8,197 nt of DNA, from positions 1 through 8,197 of the forward strand of contig DLXG01000210.1 of assembly GCA_003448875.1 (NCBI GenBank), read 5' to 3'. The notes beneath the pieces are model-generated. The model was not told the DNA's origin. It saw only the letters and a list, made by a program, of their open reading frames with translations, and searched no databases. Shown one piece after another: positions 1-5,476 of this stretch. The DNA is from Anaerolineaceae bacterium. Lineage in GTDB: Bacteria > Chloroflexota > Anaerolineae > Anaerolineales > Anaerolineaceae. The position numbers were made by a program, and so were the translations under genes. Within the stretch, counting starts at the first letter, position 1. Every line of letters starts with the position of its first letter.

Positions 1-122
1 GCTTTGGTTTGGGCCGGGCAAATCAGGGTGAAGGGTGAAGGAAAACGTACGATCCTTGCTGTGATGAACTGCTTGCGGGTGAGAAGGTTTCTCTTCGCCC
101 ATCCTGATTCACTGCTCCACAT
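1..122 (-). CDS. Possible 5' end of a further gene, running off the left edge
   Basis: Downstream of the anti-sigma gene, two minus-strand frames stay open to the window edge. One starts at an ATG at 122-120 (begins MWSSESGWAK, then LLTRKQFITA) and the other at an ATG at 102-100 (begins MGEEKPSHPQ). Neither has a good ribosome-binding site: GGAG lies 12 nt before the second start, and the first would be almost leaderless from the candidate promoter at 131-159. I recognise neither product. A plus-strand frame (1-135) is also open, so openness over this length is weak evidence. The case for a gene rests on its place after the leftward operon and on the promoter-like motif just upstream. Frame and start are undecided. 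Confidence 0.22.
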   Translation of the reverse strand, partial: MWSSESGWAKRNLLTRKQFITARIVRFPSPFTLICPAQTK

Positions 123-130
123 TCCGGTTA

Positions 131-159
131 TTTAGATGCGTTCCCCCTGATAAAGTTAC
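131..159 (-). promoter_or_regulatory. Candidate ECF-type promoter after the anti-sigma gene
   Basis: Read on the minus strand, GTAACTTT (159-152) is followed by 15 nt and then TCTAAA (136-131). The same two boxes, with a 16-nt spacer, lie directly upstream of the ECF sigma gene at 1042-1071. The -10 side shares the 8-mer CATCTAAA in both copies. The shape resembles sigma-E-like promoters (GGAACTT about 16 nt from TCTAA). It starts two bases past the anti-sigma stop codon and points toward the left edge, so it could drive a further gene there. This is inferred from motif similarity alone. Confidence 0.4.
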
Positions 160-160
160 A

Positions 161-421
161 TCAACCCCTGTCGTGGTTGAGGAATTCATCGAGGTGAAGG
201 CGGTGGAACAGTCGTTGGCGGATTTCCTGCGGCAGGGATTCGCTCGGTGGTTGTTGGTGGTACAGGTCAATCGTTTTGCGCAGGGTGTTGATCACAATTC
301 GACAATTTTCGCATTCATTCAGGTGCTGCTCGATTTGCTGGCACAAATCCGGGCTCAATTCACCATCTACAAAATCGGAGATGGATGATAATAATTTTTG
401 GCAGTCCAGATGTTCGTTCAT
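161..421 (-). CDS. Soluble zinc-binding anti-sigma factor (ZAS / zf-HC2)
   Basis: This is an 86-residue protein with a zf-HC2 anti-sigma fold. Cys7, His33, Cys37 and Cys40 form C-x25-H-x3-C-x2-C, the ligand spacing I recall for the redox-responsive anti-sigma RsrA. A further Cys lies at 27. There is no membrane segment, so it should act in the cytoplasm by holding the ECF sigma factor encoded just upstream. The ATG at 421-419 is preferred over the one 12 nt upstream at 433. It overlaps the sigma stop codon in an ATGA junction and has GGGAG five bases before it, which indicates translational coupling and near-stoichiometric synthesis. The C-terminal half (from about residue 45) is helical and charged, without a recognised sensor domain. 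The signal it senses is unknown; thiol oxidation is an inference from the zinc site. Confidence 0.85.
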   Translation of the reverse strand: MNEHLDCQKLLSSISDFVDGELSPDLCQQIEQHLNECENCRIVINTLRKTIDLYHQQPPSESLPQEIRQRLFHRLHLDEFLNHDRG

Positions 422-1038
422 TTTTGCTCCCATTCTTTCAGCCGCTCGCCAAAATAACGGGATAACTGCTGGCGCAGGAACAGGCGGGCACGCAAAAGGC
501 GAGTTTTGACATTGGTTTCGGTTAAGCCCAGCAAGTCGGCGGTCTCACGGATGGACATTCCCTCGATATCGCGCAGGATGAATACACTGCGCAGCGTAGC
601 AGGCAGTTGTTGAATAGCCTGATCCAGAAAACGGCGGGATTCCTCTGAGAGCAGTTCCTCTTCGGGCAGGCAGCACCAGTCTGCCAGAATCAGCCCGTTG
701 GATGATCCTCCCTCTTCCGAGTCCTCTTCCTCAGCGGGGGTGTCCAGCGCGAGATCGGGTTTTTGTTTGCGCAGGAGCATCAGGGATTCATTTACGGCAA
801 TGCGGTAAAGCCACGTGGAAAGACTGGATCGGCCTTCAAATTCGGGCAGGGCACGCATGGCTTTAAGGAAAGTTTCCTGCAATACATCCTCAGCATCCTG
901 AGGATTATTGGTGAACTTCAGGGCCAGCCTGTATATTTTGTCGGAGTATAAATCAACCATTCGCGCCAGCTCGTGCCGGTCACCTTTTTTCAAGGCTTCC
1001 AGTGAGAGGGATGATTCAGGGATGCTCTCTGTGTTCAT
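418..1038 (-). CDS. ECF-family RNA polymerase sigma factor (sigma-70 group 4)
   Basis: The 206-residue protein has only sigma regions 2 and 4, as in extracytoplasmic-function sigma factors. Region 2 spans about 24-94, including the DAEDVLQETF segment (48-57, core RNA polymerase binding) and STWLYRIAVN (74-83, -10 recognition). Region 4 spans about 135-192, with a helix-turn-helix at about 162-185 (SIRETADLLGLTETNVKTRL) for the -35 element. The linker (about 99-130) is long and acidic, with an EEEDSEE run and adjacent cysteines at 122-123. The zf-HC2 gene that overlaps its stop codon is its likely inhibitor. Its start lies 39 nt after tsaD. The ATG at 1038 has only a distant AAGGA (11 nt away), so initiation may be weak, or leaderless from the candidate promoter just upstream. 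The ECF subgroup is not assigned. Confidence 0.92.
   Translation of the reverse strand: MNTESIPESSLSLEALKKGDRHELARMVDLYSDKIYRLALKFTNNPQDAEDVLQETFLKAMRALPEFEGRSSLSTWLYRIAVNESLMLLRKQKPDLALDTPAEEEDSEEGGSSNGLILADWCCLPEEELLSEESRRFLDQAIQQLPATLRSVFILRDIEGMSIRETADLLGLTETNVKTRLLRARLFLRQQLSRYFGERLKEWEQK
427..431 (-). promoter_or_regulatory. Ribosome-binding site that sets the anti-sigma start
   Basis: On the minus strand GGGAG lies inside the last codons of the sigma gene, five bases before the ATG at 421-419. The alternative ATG at 433 overlaps this element and has no comparable site upstream, so the shorter 86-residue product is preferred. Confidence 0.6.
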
Positions 1039-1041
1039 TGG

Positions 1042-1071
1042 TTTAGATGTCCTTATTAATAAGAAAGTTGC
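1042..1071 (-). promoter_or_regulatory. Candidate autoregulatory ECF promoter of the sigma/anti-sigma pair
   Basis: In the 39-nt gap between tsaD and the sigma gene, the minus strand reads GCAACTTT (1071-1064), a 16-nt spacer, then TCTAAA (1047-1042). This is one mismatch from a GGAACTTT -35 and resembles a TCTAA-type -10. A matching motif lies after the anti-sigma gene (131-159). The last -10 base is only three bases before the ATG, so a transcript from here would start at or just inside the start codon. That implies leaderless translation, or else the motif has another role. Autoregulation is common among ECF sigma factors but is only inferred here. Confidence 0.4.
1052..1063. repeat. Perfect 12-bp palindrome between tsaD and the sigma gene
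   Basis: CTTATTAATAAG reads the same on both strands. It fills the promoter spacer immediately downstream of the candidate -35 box, and its minus-strand end shares bases with the AAGGA ribosome-binding candidate (1050-1054). It could be an operator half-site pair or simply an AT-rich spacer. Confidence 0.5.
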
Positions 1072-1077
1072 GCTGAA

Positions 1078-2124
1078 TTACGAGAGCGTCCAGTTGGGCA
1101 AAACATCCAGATTGAGAGGATGGCGTTCACCGGCAATGTAATGAAAGTAACCGGCAGTGGCAATCATGGCGGCGTTATCGGTGCAAAGCGAGAGCGGCGG
1201 GATGTGCACCGGATATTCGCGTTGTGAGAGGAAGGCGTTTCTTAAAGCCTCATTGGCAGAAACACCCCCAGCAACCAGAATGGCTTTTGCCTGATACACT
1301 CTGGCTGCGTGAAAGGTTTTTTGGACAAGGATATCCACCACTGCGGATTGAAAACTGGCTGCCAGATCGTGGATGGGCAGGTTGCGCCCGCGGCTTTCCA
1401 ATTCGCGCACGGTTCTTAGCACAGCGGTTTTCAGACCGCTGAAGGAAAAGTTCCAGGTGCCTTCCAGACGGGCGCGGGGGAAATTGAAGGCCTGCGGATT
1501 GCCATCCTGAGCGGCTTTCTGAATCGAAGGCCCGCCGGGATAGGGCAAGCCAAGTAAACGCGCAACCTTGTCAAACGCTTCTCCGGCAGCGTCATCCAGC
1601 GTACCGCCCAGCCGCTGATATTCGAGGTGCTGGCGGATCAAAATCAACTCGGTATGACCGCCGGAAACGAGCAGCGCCAGCAGCGGAAATTCGGGTGGCG
1701 GAGGCGGGGTGGGGGCGTCGCCCGGATACAACCACGCCGAATAAATATGCCCTTCGAGATGATTGACACCGATCAACGGCAGGTTTTGGGCAATTGCCAG
1801 CCCCTTTGCCAGATTGACACCGATCACCAGCGAACCGGCCAGACCGGGGCCGCGGGTAACCGCAATGGCATCAATATCGGAAAGGCCCAGATGCGCCCGC
1901 TGCAGAGCCTCATCTACGATAGCGTAGATGGTGCGGATATGCTGGCGGGAGGCTACTTCTGGGAACACCCCCCCATATTGAGCATGAATATCAACCTGAC
2001 TGGCCACCACACTGGAAAGCAAAGCCCGCCCGTTTTCCACGACCGCAGCGGCAGTTTCATCGCAGGAGGTTTCAATTCCCAGCACTCTGGCGGGAGGCAA
2101 ATCAGAAGAAAACCGGCTCATCAT
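1078..2124 (-). CDS. tsaD: tRNA N6-adenosine threonylcarbamoyltransferase TsaD (Kae1/YgjD/Gcp)
   Basis: The protein transfers the threonylcarbamoyl group from TC-AMP to A37 of tRNAs that read ANN codons, giving t6A; in bacteria it works with TsaB and TsaE. The 348 residues are of family length. The ASKHA fold opens with GIETSCDETAAAVV (16-29). The metal ligands are visible as His122 and His126 (NHLEGH) and Asp316 (CTDNAAM). The nucleotide-binding loops are SGGHTEL (154-160) and GGVSANEALR (286-295). Five consecutive prolines (140-144) sit in the loop before SGGH. Two adjacent ATGs (2124 and 2121) could start it, both without a strong ribosome-binding site. It follows the M24 peptidase by 20 nt, so expression probably depends on the upstream operon. 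tsaB and tsaE are not in the window. Confidence 0.97.
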   Translation of the reverse strand: MMSRFSSDLPPARVLGIETSCDETAAAVVENGRALLSSVVASQVDIHAQYGGVFPEVASRQHIRTIYAIVDEALQRAHLGLSDIDAIAVTRGPGLAGSLVIGVNLAKGLAIAQNLPLIGVNHLEGHIYSAWLYPGDAPTPPPPPEFPLLALLVSGGHTELILIRQHLEYQRLGGTLDDAAGEAFDKVARLLGLPYPGGPSIQKAAQDGNPQAFNFPRARLEGTWNFSFSGLKTAVLRTVRELESRGRNLPIHDLAASFQSAVVDILVQKTFHAARVYQAKAILVAGGVSANEALRNAFLSQREYPVHIPPLSLCTDNAAMIATAGYFHYIAGERHPLNLDVLPNWTLS

Positions 2125-2144
2125 ATCTGATTTATACCACAGGT

Positions 2145-3380
2145 TCAGGTTCGCATTGGTAAAACAAAATCATACGGATAATCTGCAAAGCGTTCAAATC
2201 CGCCATCTTCTCGGGCAAAGTAGGTGTCCTCAATGCGGAACCCCATCTCGCGGGAAGGATAATACAGACCCGGTTCGATGGTGATCACCACGCCCGGCAC
2301 AAGTTGATCCTGTTGACCGGCAACAGCCCCGCTGAAAGGCATTTCATGCACGTGAAGGCCAAGCCCGTGCCCTACACTGTGGATGTAACCTTCCTGGGCC
2401 TGCGGGTCGGACTGGATGGTGGGATGACCCAACGCTTCAAATAACTGGCAGGTGCGCTGCTGGTATTGGGCGAAGGGGGTTTGCTGGGTCAACTCGGACA
2501 CAATCGTATCATAAACATTCTTAACTTGCTGATAGAGTTCAAGCGCTTCGTCCGCAGCGTAGCCCAGTGACCAGGTGCGGGTGAAATCATAGTAATAGCC
2601 GCCGCCAGCCTCGCACGGAAAGATGTCAAAGACGATGGTTTTGCCGAGCCTGACGAAATCGGCGGGGTTGCCGCTGCTATGCGGCACGCCGGCATCTCTG
2701 CCGATGGCGAAAATGGTGCCTTCGGGGTTTTCCGCGCCCAATTCGCTGAGCCACAGGTTGATGCGGCTTTTGACATCCGCGATGGTCAGCGGCTTCCCAT
2801 CAGGTTTTATCAACACCTCATCTTCAACACGGTGATGGGTCAGGTACTCGGCGGTTCGGCCGACAACTTCGGTGGTGATTTTTGCCATGCGGCGGATGCG
2901 TTCGATTTCCTGCGGGTCTTTGGTCATCATCGCCGGCATGAGAATTGGATCACGGGTGAATCCCACAAACTCTACATCGGGCAGCAGCGGAGTAAGTTCT
3001 TTGAGAATCCCGTACAACGGCCCGATTTCCACCTGCCCGTAGAGGGCAACCCGGCCTTTGTTCAAGCCCACATCCAACAGCATCTGGCGGTAACGCAAGG
3101 CAAGGGCGCGGGTGTAGTCCTGCCCGGCCTGTTCCAAGAGCGGTTTAAGCGGATAATCGCTAAATAAGCGGACTTCCAGACCGCTTTTGGCGGCTTCATC
3201 TCGTTCCATGACGCCGCAGAAAAGGACAGCCGGCTTGTGGCGGATCTTAATCAGATCGGCGCTGGTGATGTGCCCGCCACCGGTCAGGTAAACCATGGCG
3301 GGATTGTGCATGGCACTGCCGGTTACCAGCAGAGCGTCAATTTGGTGTTCCTGCATGAGGCTATCAATTTGATTTTTCAT
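2145..3380 (-). CDS. M24-family metallopeptidase, Xaa-Pro aminopeptidase/dipeptidase type
   Basis: This 411-residue cytoplasmic protein has a creatinase-like N-terminal domain (about 1-150) and a pita-bread M24 catalytic domain (about 160-400). All five expected metal ligands are present: Asp252 (VFDIFP), Asp265 (YYYDFTRTW), His338 (SVGHGLGLHVHE), Glu369 (ITIEPGLY) and Glu384 (FRIEDTYF). An active dinuclear metallohydrolase is therefore likely. It should cleave peptides with proline at the second position, but sequence alone cannot distinguish aminopeptidase P, prolidase or a creatinase-like activity. The ATG lies 17 nt inside the end of selA and has AAGGA six bases upstream (3387-3391), which fixes the start and suggests coupling to selA. 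No functional link to selenocysteine or t6A synthesis is evident; the grouping may be one of shared expression only. Confidence 0.92.
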   Translation of the reverse strand: MKNQIDSLMQEHQIDALLVTGSAMHNPAMVYLTGGGHITSADLIKIRHKPAVLFCGVMERDEAAKSGLEVRLFSDYPLKPLLEQAGQDYTRALALRYRQMLLDVGLNKGRVALYGQVEIGPLYGILKELTPLLPDVEFVGFTRDPILMPAMMTKDPQEIERIRRMAKITTEVVGRTAEYLTHHRVEDEVLIKPDGKPLTIADVKSRINLWLSELGAENPEGTIFAIGRDAGVPHSSGNPADFVRLGKTIVFDIFPCEAGGGYYYDFTRTWSLGYAADEALELYQQVKNVYDTIVSELTQQTPFAQYQQRTCQLFEALGHPTIQSDPQAQEGYIHSVGHGLGLHVHEMPFSGAVAGQQDQLVPGVVITIEPGLYYPSREMGFRIEDTYFAREDGGFERFADYPYDFVLPMRT

Positions 3381-4767
3381 TAGGAATCCTTAAGGGAGTG
3401 TTGGTATCTTTGATTTCGGTCAGCAATTGCTGTAATTTTGTCATCAAATCTTCGTCCTGGTGAGCCAAAACTGTGCGAGGATCCAGCACGACCCGCTCAT
3501 CTTCAATGCGGGCGATGATGGCGGGTGTGCCTTGCCGCAGACGGGCAAGGAAGTGATCCGCTCTCGGCACGGCGAGGGCGAGCAGAAAGGTGGGCAGGGT
3601 TTCTTCCGGCAAAGATCCGCCGCCAACCGTTGAGAGACCGGGGATCACCTCCCCATACCCCAATTGTACCTGCCATTTCATGGCCCGCTGGCGGATTTCT
3701 TCCTGTGACGCGGAGATCATGCGCCAGACTGGAATTTCCGTCAGTGCCTCATCCTTGAGGTAATGGAGCAGAGTCGCTGAGAGGGCTGCAAGGCATAATT
3801 TATCAGCCCGCACGGCGCGGGCAAGCGGGTGTTTTTTGATCCTGGCGAGCAGTTCGGCCTTGCCAACCAGAATGCCCGCCTGCGGCCCGCCGAGTAATTT
3901 ATCACCCGAAAAGCAGATCAGATCACTGCCGGCCTCAAGGGATTCTTGAACGGTGGGTTCGTGGGCTAACCCAAACGGACTGGTATCCAGCAAGGCCCCT
4001 GAACCGAGATCGTCAATCACCATGGTCTGATAATGGTGAGCGAGAGCGGCAACACTGGCTAAATCCGGTTCGCTGGCAAATCCGATCAGGCGAAAGTTAG
4101 AATGATGGGCGTGCAGCACCAGCGCAGCGGGATGATTTTGCAGGGCGGTTTCATAATCGGACAGGTGAACGCGGTTGGTTGTGCCGATTTCGATCAATTT
4201 TGCGCCGGACTGCTTCATCACATCCGGCACGCGAAATCCTCCGCCGATTTCAATCAATTGGGTGCGCGATATGATGACCGGTCTGCGGCGTGCCAGCGCA
4301 CTTAACGCCAGTAATACTGCGGCAGCGTTGTTGTTGACCACAAAGGCATCTTCTGCTCCCGTCAGGCGGGATAATAATTGTTGGGCGTGAATTTCGCGCT
4401 TGCCGCGCTTACCAGAAGTCAAATCAAATTCGAGGGTGCTGTATCCGCTGGCGCAGGTCTGGATGGCTTGCAGGGCCGACTGGCTGAGGGGTGCTCGACC
4501 CAGGTTGGTGTGAAGGATAACCCCTGTGGCATTAATGACCGGTTGTAATGTGAGTTGAATCCAGCTGGCGAGGGTCTCTTCAATCAGTCCAAACAATCGC
4601 TCTTCGTTCAGCGTGGAGGGGGATTGTTTCCAGTCTTGCCGGATCTGCTCCAGCACGGAACGAACGGCGTTCAGGGTTAATGGCCGGCCGTATTGTTCGA
4701 TCCACTGTCTGGCCTGGGGGGTTTGCAAAAGCCGGTCTACGGAGGGCAGGCGGCGGAGATCATTCAT
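3364..4767 (-). CDS. selA: L-seryl-tRNA(Sec) selenium transferase (selenocysteine synthase)
   Basis: SelA is a PLP enzyme that converts Ser-tRNA(Sec) to Sec-tRNA(Sec) using selenophosphate, working as a large ring-shaped oligomer in E. coli. The 467 residues match family length. The N-terminal tRNA-binding region begins with the family motif LRRLPSVDRLL (4-14). INATGVILHTNLGRAPLS (78-95) is the SelA signature. The PLP lysine is Lys290 in SGDKLLGGPQAG, with IDDLGSGAL (251-259) in the cofactor pocket. The open frame extends upstream to a TTG at 4812, but those 15 extra residues do not look like SelA. The ATG at 4767 overlaps the previous gene by 8 nt (ATGAATGA), which suggests translational coupling. 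Its presence implies the host decodes UGA as selenocysteine, although selB, selC and selD are not in the window. Confidence 0.96.
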   Translation of the reverse strand: MNDLRRLPSVDRLLQTPQARQWIEQYGRPLTLNAVRSVLEQIRQDWKQSPSTLNEERLFGLIEETLASWIQLTLQPVINATGVILHTNLGRAPLSQSALQAIQTCASGYSTLEFDLTSGKRGKREIHAQQLLSRLTGAEDAFVVNNNAAAVLLALSALARRRPVIISRTQLIEIGGGFRVPDVMKQSGAKLIEIGTTNRVHLSDYETALQNHPAALVLHAHHSNFRLIGFASEPDLASVAALAHHYQTMVIDDLGSGALLDTSPFGLAHEPTVQESLEAGSDLICFSGDKLLGGPQAGILVGKAELLARIKKHPLARAVRADKLCLAALSATLLHYLKDEALTEIPVWRMISASQEEIRQRAMKWQVQLGYGEVIPGLSTVGGGSLPEETLPTFLLALAVPRADHFLARLRQGTPAIIARIEDERVVLDPRTVLAHQDEDLMTKLQQLLTEIKDTNTPLRIPNEKSN

Positions 4768-5164
4768 TTTCACCGGCAACGAAACGGCTGCGCTCAGCCA
4801 GACGGATGGCAAACTCGATGGCGCCTAAGCCGGCCGCCAGCCCAAATCCCAGTGGCAGGGTCAGGAAGCGTCCCATCTGAAACCAGGCCAGCAGGTCAAA
4901 ATATAAACCGACCCAGATGGCCTGCCGGACGATGATACCGGGAGTCACCGGCGTGGGGCTGGGAAACCGCCAGTGGAAGAAATAAATCACCGGCAAAGCC
5001 AGCCCGCTGGCGGTGATGGTGGTGAGGAAAAAGAACAGCCAGCGCGGGCCGAGGGTGGGCAAAGTCAGGTTGAAAAGCAGGGCTAAACCGGCTAAACCAA
5101 TCGCCGTCAGAATCAATGCCGAAGCGAGAAAAGGGATGAAAGGAGGAAGATTAGGTTTTTCCAC
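4760..5164 (-). CDS. Small four-helix membrane protein of unknown function
   Basis: I do not recognise this 134-residue protein. After a short polar start (VEKPNLPPF) it has four hydrophobic stretches at about 10-34, 40-65, 80-100 and 102-125. A proline-rich loop (PSPTPVTP) lies between the second and third, and the charged tail ends in RLAERSRFVAGENE. It is probably an integral inner-membrane protein with both ends on the same side. The frame stays open to a TTG at 5224, but a GTG at 5164 is preferred: AGAGGT lies six bases upstream (5171-5176) and a consensus TATAAT (5183-5188) falls inside the longer version. It is the first gene of the leftward operon and overlaps selA by 8 nt, so its translation may feed selA expression. 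No enzymatic or transport motif is visible. Confidence 0.75.
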   Translation of the reverse strand: MEKPNLPPFIPFLASALILTAIGLAGLALLFNLTLPTLGPRWLFFFLTTITASGLALPVIYFFHWRFPSPTPVTPGIIVRQAIWVGLYFDLLAWFQMGRFLTLPLGFGLAAGLGAIEFAIRLAERSRFVAGENE

Positions 5165-5170
5165 GATGAT

Positions 5171-5176
5171 ACCTCT
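5171..5176 (-). promoter_or_regulatory. Ribosome-binding site that sets the membrane-protein start
   Basis: AGAGGT on the minus strand lies six bases before the GTG at 5164-5162. Together with the -10 box just upstream, it argues for the GTG over the upstream in-frame TTG at 5224. Confidence 0.6.
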
Positions 5177-5182
5177 GCAAAA

Positions 5183-5188
5183 ATTATA
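5183..5188 (-). promoter_or_regulatory. Probable -10 box of the leftward operon
   Basis: A perfect TATAAT on the minus strand ends 18 bases before the proposed GTG start, leaving a short leader that contains the ribosome-binding site. No good TTGACA-like -35 appears 16-18 nt upstream, so the promoter may be weak or activator-dependent. It would drive the membrane protein, selA, the M24 peptidase, tsaD and perhaps the sigma pair. Confidence 0.5.
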
Positions 5189-5269
5189 TCCTATCCGTTT
5201 GAGAGCGAGGATGAATTTCTTCAACAGGTTGCATGGAATACGCCAGATGTTGAGGATTGGATAAATTGA

Positions 5270-5297
5270 TTGTAATTTTTACCAAATGTGGTAGAAT
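5270..5297 (+). promoter_or_regulatory. Probable promoter of the metH riboswitch leader
   Basis: TTGTAA (5270-5275), a 16-nt spacer and TAGAAT (5292-5297) form a plausible housekeeping promoter. The -10 is extended by TG at 5289-5290 (TGG before TAGAAT), which compensates for the poor -35. Transcription would start near 5304, leaving room for the hairpin at 5315-5329 and the SAM aptamer. It points away from the operon promoter at 5183-5188. Confidence 0.55.
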
Positions 5298-5314
5298 TTG
5301 GGGTAACTGATTGA

Positions 5315-5329
5315 CCGGGACAATCCCGG
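5315..5329 (+). other. GC-rich 5' leader hairpin
   Basis: CCGGGA (5315-5320) and TCCCGG (5324-5329) form a perfect six-pair stem around a CAA loop. It ends two bases before the P1 stem of the SAM aptamer and would lie close to the 5' end of the transcript. It has no U-tract, so it is not a terminator. It could protect the 5' end or insulate folding of P1. Confidence 0.6.
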
Positions 5330-5331
5330 CG

Positions 5332-5444
5332 CTCATCCAGAGAGGTGGAGGGACCGGCCCGACGAAGCCTCGGCAACCGCTGAAACACTCAGCAGGTGCC
5401 AACTCCGGCAGAATCCGCAAATTGCGACGATTCTGGAAGATGAG
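5332..5444 (+). ncRNA. SAM-I (S-box) riboswitch aptamer
   Basis: The sequence holds the S-box core: an AGAGGTGGAGGGAC kink-turn region, CGGCCCGACGAAGCC, CGGCAACC and AGGTGCCAACTCC. Helices can be drawn directly. P1 is CTCATC (5332-5337) with GATGAG (5439-5444). P3 contains GCTGA (5379-5383) with TCAGC (5389-5393). P4 contains CAGAATC (5409-5415) with GATTCTG (5429-5435). The aptamer binds S-adenosylmethionine and in this family turns off methionine biosynthesis or uptake genes. Its place directly ahead of metH is a natural context: the end product of the methyl cycle would shut down methionine synthesis. Confidence 0.95.
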
Positions 5445-5476
5445 AGAGCGATCTATGAAATGATGTGCCTCTCGTC
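5439..5476 (+). promoter_or_regulatory. Antiterminator helix of the SAM riboswitch
   Basis: GATGAGAG (5439-5446) can pair with CTCTCGTC (5469-5476) over eight positions, one of them a G-U wobble. The left strand is shared with the 3' side of P1 and the right strand with the 5' side of the terminator. When SAM stabilises P1 the antiterminator is lost and the terminator forms, giving an OFF switch. Confidence 0.8.

Noticed and set aside
77..100. Imperfect inverted repeat (GGGTGAGAAG near CTCTTCGCCC) as an operon terminator
   Set aside because: The stem needs wobble pairs and has no T-tract on either strand, so I could not support a terminator after the anti-sigma gene.
1..135. Plus-strand open frame ending at TAG 133-135, as the tail of a gene entering from the left
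   Set aside because: The translation is unrecognised, and competing minus-strand frames are equally open over this short stretch.
422..433. Anti-sigma start at the ATG at 433
   Set aside because: The ATG at 421 has GGGAG at the right distance and an ATGA overlap with the sigma stop.
1627..2130. 167-residue plus-strand open frame
   Set aside because: It is the complement of tsaD and has a low-complexity Gln/Arg/Gly-rich translation typical of a shadow frame.
2679..3167. 162-residue plus-strand open frame
   Set aside because: It is the complement of the M24 peptidase, whose five metal ligands confirm the minus-strand reading.
4768..4812. Longer SelA from an upstream TTG
   Set aside because: The 15 extra residues do not resemble SelA N-termini, the TTG has no evident ribosome-binding site, and the ATG at 4767 gives family length.
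5165..5224. Longer membrane protein from a TTG at 5224
   Set aside because: It would run through a consensus TATAAT and a ribosome-binding site that serve the GTG at 5164.
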